A stretch of DNA of 8,446 bases from Kiritimatiellia bacterium. Lineage in GTDB: Bacteria > Verrucomicrobiota > Kiritimatiellia > RFP12 > DVOR01. The stretch's first letter is position 1. Each line of letters starts with the position of its first letter. Shown here piece by piece: positions 4,687-8,446 of the stretch. The notes below the pieces were generated by a model. It was not told the origin of the DNA. It did no database searches and saw nothing but the letters and a program-made list of their open reading frames with translations. The translations under genes were made by a program, and so were the position numbers. Where the stretch lies: the NCBI GenBank assembly GCA_017646485.1, contig JAGCML010000178.1:1-8446 (forward strand), written 5' to 3'.

Positions 4687-6697
4687 ACGCCCCCTAATCG
4701 TTGGTGCACGTGATTCTAAGCTCTCCCTACTGCAAGCGCAAACTGCGCTTGATCGCATCGCAGCACAAACAGGAATCACATCTGAATTGCGCCCCTTCTC
4801 CTCGCCTGGTGACCGCGACCAAACCACCGATTTACGCCAGACGCCTGGCAATTTCTTTACGCAAGATCTCGATGAGGCACTCCTCGCCGGCACCATTGAC
4901 TGTGCGATTCACTCGGCAAAGGATTTGCCCCCAGAAGGACTGCCCGCAACACTGGACTGGTTTTGGTTGCCCTGGCGTGAAGATCCACGCGATGCACTCG
5001 TGCTTCGGGAGGGCGTAACCGAGCCCCAACGCATTGGTATCAGTAGCGGACGCCGTGAAACCTGGGCGGCCACCCACTTTCCCAAGGCCGAACGCCTCAC
5101 CCTGCGTGGCGCAATCCCTGCCCGTCTCCAACAATTAGATGACGGCAAATACGATGCGATTGTCATCGCTGCGGCGGCGCTACACCGCCTCAACCAGGCC
5201 CATCGCATCCACTCCTACATCCCTTTAACCGAACTCACCCCACCTCCTGGACAAGGTTATCTGGCCATCACCTTCCGTCGGGATGACGTTCGCCTCCGCA
5301 CCCTTCGCAATCTCTACCTAAAGAGCGTGCGCTTCGCAGGTGCAGGTGTGGGCGATGGCGAACTCTGTACCTTGGCTGCGCTCCGCGAAATTAAGGCGGC
5401 AGACTGCATCATCTACGATGCCCTTATGGATGCCTCCCTTTTAAATGAAGCAGGCGAACCCGACAAACCGGTTGAAAAGATTTATGTCGGCAAACGCAGT
5501 GGTCAGCATGCCTTGAAGCAAGAAGCAATCACTGCTCTCATCGGCGAACACGTTCGTCGCGGCCAACGCGTCCTCCGTCTCAAAGGTGGAGACCCCGGAC
5601 TCTTTGGACGACTCACCGAAGAGACCGATGCCCTCGCCGCAGATGGCATTCCCTTCCGCGTCTTTCCTGGCGTGAGCGCACTCAATACCGCCACCACCGC
5701 CACCGGCATGCTCCTCACCCGACGCGGCGAAGCGCGCGGTTTTCAGGTAGCAACCCCTCGAAGCACTGGCAAAGCCATGCCGCAAGTGTGGTTTATGGCA
5801 CTGAGCATGGCCACCGAATTGGCAAAGGACTATCCACCAGAGACGCCCTATGCCATTGTCTATGATGCGGGCACCCCAGCCCAAAGCATTGTACGTGGTA
5901 CCGCAGGCGAACTCGCCCAACACGCCACCCTCTCCATTGAACGTCCAGGATTATTGCTCTTCGGCGACTTTACCACCCGTGAATTTCCGCTCAATGGCGC
6001 CTTCGCAGGACGCAAAATCTGGATTACAGGCAGTGAAAGCGTGGCACAAAAAGCCCGTCTGGCGGTGACTGACCATGGCGGCATTCCTGTTGTGCAGTCC
6101 CTCATCCAATTTGAACCCTGCGCAACGGTGAAGATTCGTCCAAGTAAGGCCTACAATCTCTTAGTGGTCACTTCAGCGACTGCGGCGCAGTACTTGTTCA
6201 AACAAATGACGAGCCCCATCCAATTTATCCCCAAAAAGATTGCGGTGACTGGCCCTGCCACGGCGAAGGCCCTTCAGTGGCTCAATACGGACATCGTCCA
6301 ACCCGAACGCCACTTCACGGCGAAGGGACTCCTCGCCGCGCTGCCTGAAGACCTCTCTGGGATGAAAATCCTGCGTATTCGAAGCGAAGAAGCGGGCACT
6401 TCGCTCGCAGAGGCCTTGAAGCAACGTGGCGCCAAGGTGAAGGATTTGCCCATCTATCGCACACTTTCGTGTCCCACCGAGACACCGCCCCCACATGATG
6501 CAGTCTTCCTCGCCTCCTCCAGCGCGGCAAAGGCATGGTTGGCCTCTGCAACAGATCACACAAAAGAGGTCATCGCCATGGGCGAACCCACCGCCGCCAT
6601 TCTGCGTAAGGCGGGGATTGAACCGGCCGTGGTTGCGCCCGTCCAAACGGTTGAGGAAGCACTCTTTGCCTACGCTGTGAGGTGTACCCATGTCTGA
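4679..6697 (+). CDS. hemC: Triple fusion HemC(domains 1-2)-CobA-HemD
   Basis: This 672-residue protein should carry porphobilinogen to precorrin-2. Residues 1-215 are hydroxymethylbilane synthase: R11, K81-D82 in HSAKD (E. coli K83-D84), R125-R126, R143 and R149 are kept, and PPGQGYLAI closes domain 2. Domain 3, with the Cys that anchors the dipyrromethane cofactor (E. coli Cys242), is missing; the chain passes directly into the next enzyme. Residues about 217-440 are uroporphyrinogen III C-methyltransferase: [12 protein letters not shown] (221-232), YVGKRSGQH (269-277) and [11 protein letters not shown] (301-311). The usual VTGH segment is replaced by a shorter VATPRSTGK stretch. Residues about 445-672 resemble uroporphyrinogen III synthase, including [23 protein letters not shown] and a final [16 protein letters not shown] start with GGAG upstream; overlaps mnmE by 8 nt. 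CobA-HemD fusions are familiar; this triple, shortened form is unusual. Activity of the HemC part is uncertain. Confidence 0.88.
   Translation: MTKRPLIVGARDSKLSLLQAQTALDRIAAQTGITSELRPFSSPGDRDQTTDLRQTPGNFFTQDLDEALLAGTIDCAIHSAKDLPPEGLPATLDWFWLPWREDPRDALVLREGVTEPQRIGISSGRRETWAATHFPKAERLTLRGAIPARLQQLDDGKYDAIVIAAAALHRLNQAHRIHSYIPLTELTPPPGQGYLAITFRRDDVRLRTLRNLYLKSVRFAGAGVGDGELCTLAALREIKAADCIIYDALMDASLLNEAGEPDKPVEKIYVGKRSGQHALKQEAITALIGEHVRRGQRVLRLKGGDPGLFGRLTEETDALAADGIPFRVFPGVSALNTATTATGMLLTRRGEARGFQVATPRSTGKAMPQVWFMALSMATELAKDYPPETPYAIVYDAGTPAQSIVRGTAGELAQHATLSIERPGLLLFGDFTTREFPLNGAFAGRKIWITGSESVAQKARLAVTDHGGIPVVQSLIQFEPCATVKIRPSKAYNLLVVTSATAAQYLFKQMTSPIQFIPKKIAVTGPATAKALQWLNTDIVQPERHFTAKGLLAALPEDLSGMKILRIRSEEAGTSLAEALKQRGAKVKDLPIYRTLSCPTETPPPHDAVFLASSSAAKAWLASATDHTKEVIAMGEPTAAILRKAGIEPAVVAPVQTVEEALFAYAVRCTHV
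6679..6684 (+). promoter_or_regulatory. Ribosome binding site of mnmE inside the preceding gene
   Basis: GAGGTG at 6679-6684 lies five bases before the ATG at 6690 and within the HemD-encoding 3' end. The start codon precedes the upstream TGA (6695-6697), again an 8-nt overlap, so coupling is likely. Confidence 0.75.
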
Positions 6698-8003
6698 ACC
6701 CATTGCAGCCCTTGCGACAGCCCCCGGCATGGGTGGCGTCGCTGTCATTCGTCTTAGCGGTGACACCGTTTATGCTATCGCAGACCAACTCACCCGTTTG
6801 AGCACGCCCCCCTCGCAACGCAAGGCTGGCACCTTCGCTTACGCCTCACTCTACGATGCGAAGGGAGACATCTTGGATGATGCGATTCTCCTCTTCTTCC
6901 GCGCACCGAAGAGTTATACGGGCGAAGACACAATCGAACTCCATGTCCACGGCGGCAAAATTGTGCCCCAACGCGTCTTAGAACGCCTCTGGGAACTTGG
7001 TGCTCGTCCGGCCCTACCTGGCGAATTTACCAAACGCGCCTTCCTCAATGGGCGCATGGACTTGACGCAAGCCGAAGCTGTGGCAGATATCATTGCCGCC
7101 CGCAGTCCACGTGCTGAACGTGCTGCCCGTGCCAACCTCCAAGGCCGTCTGGGCGAAGCGCTCACCCCGCTCTACGAAGATACGCTCGCACACTCGGTTC
7201 AGGTCGAGCACCTCCTTGACTTTGATGAAGGCGAACTCCCCGACGACTTCTTCTACGAAGCCGCCGAACGTTTAAAAAACCTCGCCGAACGCGCACAAGC
7301 CTTGCTCGACACATGGCATGAAAGTCGCCTCATGCGAGAGGGCGCACTGGTGGTCATTGCAGGAAAACCCAACGCCGGCAAGTCCACGTTGCTCAACTTA
7401 TTGCTCGGCTACGAACGCGCAATCGTCAGCGGAGAAGCGGGCACCACGCGCGACTCCATCGAAGAGACCTTCTTATTGGATGGCGTTCCAATTCGCCTAA
7501 CCGACACGGCAGGCTTGCGTGATGCCCCTGGTGCCGTTGAGCGAGAGGGCGTTGCCCGCGCCAAGGCCCTTTTGGAACAGGCCGATGCCGTCCTCTATCT
7601 CACCACAGGAGAGGCTGACGATTTACCACCAGCAGGTGCCATCGTCATCTACACTAAAGCCGATCTCACCGCACCGCCCCCTGGTGCACGCGCCATCTCA
7701 GCACAGGCCCAACCCGATGCAGCGCGTACCCTCGTCTGTGACGCATTGCGCGCTGCATTGCAACTCAGCGGAAACGAAACAGCCCACGCCACCTTGGCAA
7801 ACGAACGTCAATTTGCGTTGCTCTCCACAGCAAACAAAGCCCTACTGGAAGCCATCGCGGCCTTCAGCCAAGGCGACATCGGCTATGTCCCCGCTGCGCA
7901 ACAACTCCGCGCTGCGGCAGAAGCCCTCGGCGACATCCTAGGACGCACCTACGCAGACGACCTCTTAGACCGCGTCTTCTCAACCTTCTGCGTCGGAAAG
8001 TAA
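6690..8003 (+). CDS. mnmE: tRNA uridine-5-carboxymethylaminomethyl synthesis GTPase MnmE (TrmE)
   Basis: With MnmG, this cytoplasmic GTPase modifies the wobble uridine U34 of tRNAs reading two-family-box codons, including tRNA-Glu, tRNA-Lys and tRNA-Gln. The 437 residues are slightly fewer than in E. coli (454). Residues 1-118 form the folate-binding N-domain, starting [20 protein letters not shown], with [14 protein letters not shown] and [23 protein letters not shown] helical domain follows. The inserted G domain shows G1 GKPNAGKST (225-233), G2 GTTRD (251-255), G3 DTAGLRD (272-278) and G4 TKAD (322-325; NKAD is usual). The loop before G4 is short. The chain ends FCVGK with the conserved Cys (C434) of the C(I/L/V)GK motif. 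It is the last gene of the hem operon. Its partner mnmG is not in the window. Confidence 0.96.
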   Translation: MSEPIAALATAPGMGGVAVIRLSGDTVYAIADQLTRLSTPPSQRKAGTFAYASLYDAKGDILDDAILLFFRAPKSYTGEDTIELHVHGGKIVPQRVLERLWELGARPALPGEFTKRAFLNGRMDLTQAEAVADIIAARSPRAERAARANLQGRLGEALTPLYEDTLAHSVQVEHLLDFDEGELPDDFFYEAAERLKNLAERAQALLDTWHESRLMREGALVVIAGKPNAGKSTLLNLLLGYERAIVSGEAGTTRDSIEETFLLDGVPIRLTDTAGLRDAPGAVEREGVARAKALLEQADAVLYLTTGEADDLPPAGAIVIYTKADLTAPPPGARAISAQAQPDAARTLVCDALRAALQLSGNETAHATLANERQFALLSTANKALLEAIAAFSQGDIGYVPAAQQLRAAAEALGDILGRTYADDLLDRVFSTFCVGK

Positions 8004-8038
8004 CTCCGCCAACCACGTTTCTATAGCACAACCCGAAC

Positions 8039-8061
8039 GAGCGCCTATCCTCAAGGCGCTC
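8039..8061 (+). terminator. Intrinsic terminator candidate of the hem-mnmE operon
   Basis: A perfect 7-bp stem GAGCGCC/GGCGCTC encloses a 9-base loop and begins 36 bases after the mnmE stop codon. It is followed by TATTTAATT, a broken T-tract. Location at the end of the operon, before an opposing gene, supports the call. Confidence 0.65.
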
Positions 8062-8147
8062 TATTTAATTACAGTTTTTGACTGCTCCCTCATACGTCAA
8101 ATTTTACTTTTGCTCCCCCACACCTATGCACGAAGCCTCTTTTAAAG

Positions 8148-8168
8148 AAGTCCCCACACATGGGACTT
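8148..8168 (-). terminator. Terminator candidate for the - strand gene at the right edge
   Basis: A perfect 7-bp stem (AAGTCCC with GGGACTT, 7-base loop) lies 12 bases past the stop codon of the reverse-strand ORF. Read on the - strand it is followed by CTTTAAAAG, with a short T-run. It also sits between two converging genes, so it may serve either direction. Confidence 0.5.
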
Positions 8169-8180
8169 AAATCATTATTA

Positions 8181-8446
8181 TTAGCGTAAGGATTCGTCTA
8201 AATAAATATCAAGAGTAGGTTCTTCCGGTTGCTTACAAGTATCTCCATTATAACGAATTCTGTTAATCGTTTTAAGATCTGATTTTGACATCCATCTTGA
8301 AACGCTGGAATCTGATTTCTCATTTCCTTGACAATCATAGTAATGAAAATACCATCGTAGTCGAATTTTGTTAGACTTTGAAAGTATCGTATAAAAATCT
8401 TCTCTCACGTCTGTGTTTACAAAAATCGTATGAGAAATTGATTGTC
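8181..8446 (-). CDS. Hypothetical protein, 3' part only (5' end outside the window)
   Basis: The reverse strand is open from the window edge to a TAA at 8181-8183, giving at least 87 residues of the C-terminal part of a protein. A GTG exists at 8406-8408, but the frame stays open upstream of it to the window edge, so the gene probably begins outside. The visible part is mixed basic and aromatic (IRLRWYFHYYD, SVSRWMSKSDLKTINRIRY) and ends acidic (LDIYLDESLR). There is no membrane segment and no motif I recognise. Base composition is much more AT-rich than the hem-mnmE operon it faces, suggesting acquired DNA. The hairpin just downstream (8148-8168) fits a gene end. Coding status is supported by the open frame and this hairpin only. 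Confidence 0.5.
   Translation of the reverse strand, partial: QSISHTIFVNTDVREDFYTILSKSNKIRLRWYFHYYDCQGNEKSDSSVSRWMSKSDLKTINRIRYNGDTCKQPEEPTLDIYLDESLR

Noticed and set aside
5290..5345. Frameshift hiding HemC domain 3
   Set aside because: Only about 18 codons separate the end of HemC domain 2 from the methyltransferase motif in one continuous frame, so there is no room for a roughly 95-residue domain in any frame.
8077..8102. TTTGAC/GTCAAA inverted repeat as an additional terminator or operator
   Set aside because: Only six AT-rich pairs with a 14-base loop; likely by chance in AT-rich sequence.

Overview
The window is bacterial, dense and mostly G+C-moderate to rich. All recognised genes lie on the + strand and most have Shine-Dalgarno sites. 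The taxon cannot be fixed from sequence alone. A secreted GH20 hexosaminidase, heavily fused tetrapyrrole enzymes and an AT-rich four-helix-bundle (S23/IVP-like) cassette would suit a host-associated anaerobe, perhaps of the PVC group, but this is a low-confidence guess.

Layout: (1) 1-28 is the cut-off end of an AT-rich heptamer array; 51-190 is a hairpin-rich leader of unknown role; a good sigma70-type promoter at 201-229 precedes the first gene. (2) 262-2112 encodes an exported GH20 beta-hexosaminidase, followed by a strong stem-loop (2135-2165). (3) 2277-2915 is bioD, dethiobiotin synthetase, with no other biotin gene nearby. (4) 2908-3389 is a compact cassette: a 121-residue four-helix-bundle protein enclosed by two heptamer arrays that are reverse complements of each other. 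Its left array supplies the bioD stop codon, its right array supplies its own stop codon, and the right array runs up to the start codon of the next gene. (5) 3391-8003 is a tight operon with 8-nt overlaps between genes: a precorrin-2 dehydrogenase/glutamyl-tRNA reductase fusion, a HemC-CobA-HemD triple fusion, and mnmE. A hairpin follows at 8039-8061. (6) From about 8062 the DNA is AT-rich and carries the 3' end of an unrecognised gene on the - strand, running off the window edge.

Function: the two fusion proteins together hold five steps from glutamyl-tRNA to sirohydrochlorin (GluTR, hydroxymethylbilane synthase, uroporphyrinogen III synthase, uroporphyrinogen III methyltransferase, precorrin-2 dehydrogenase). 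hemL and hemB are not in the window. This order points to siroheme and/or a corrinoid rather than protoheme. Both fusions have lost canonical domains: the GluTR part lacks its C-terminal dimerisation domain, and the HemC part lacks domain 3 with the cysteine that carries the dipyrromethane cofactor. These deletions and the inverted-array cassette are the most notable contents.
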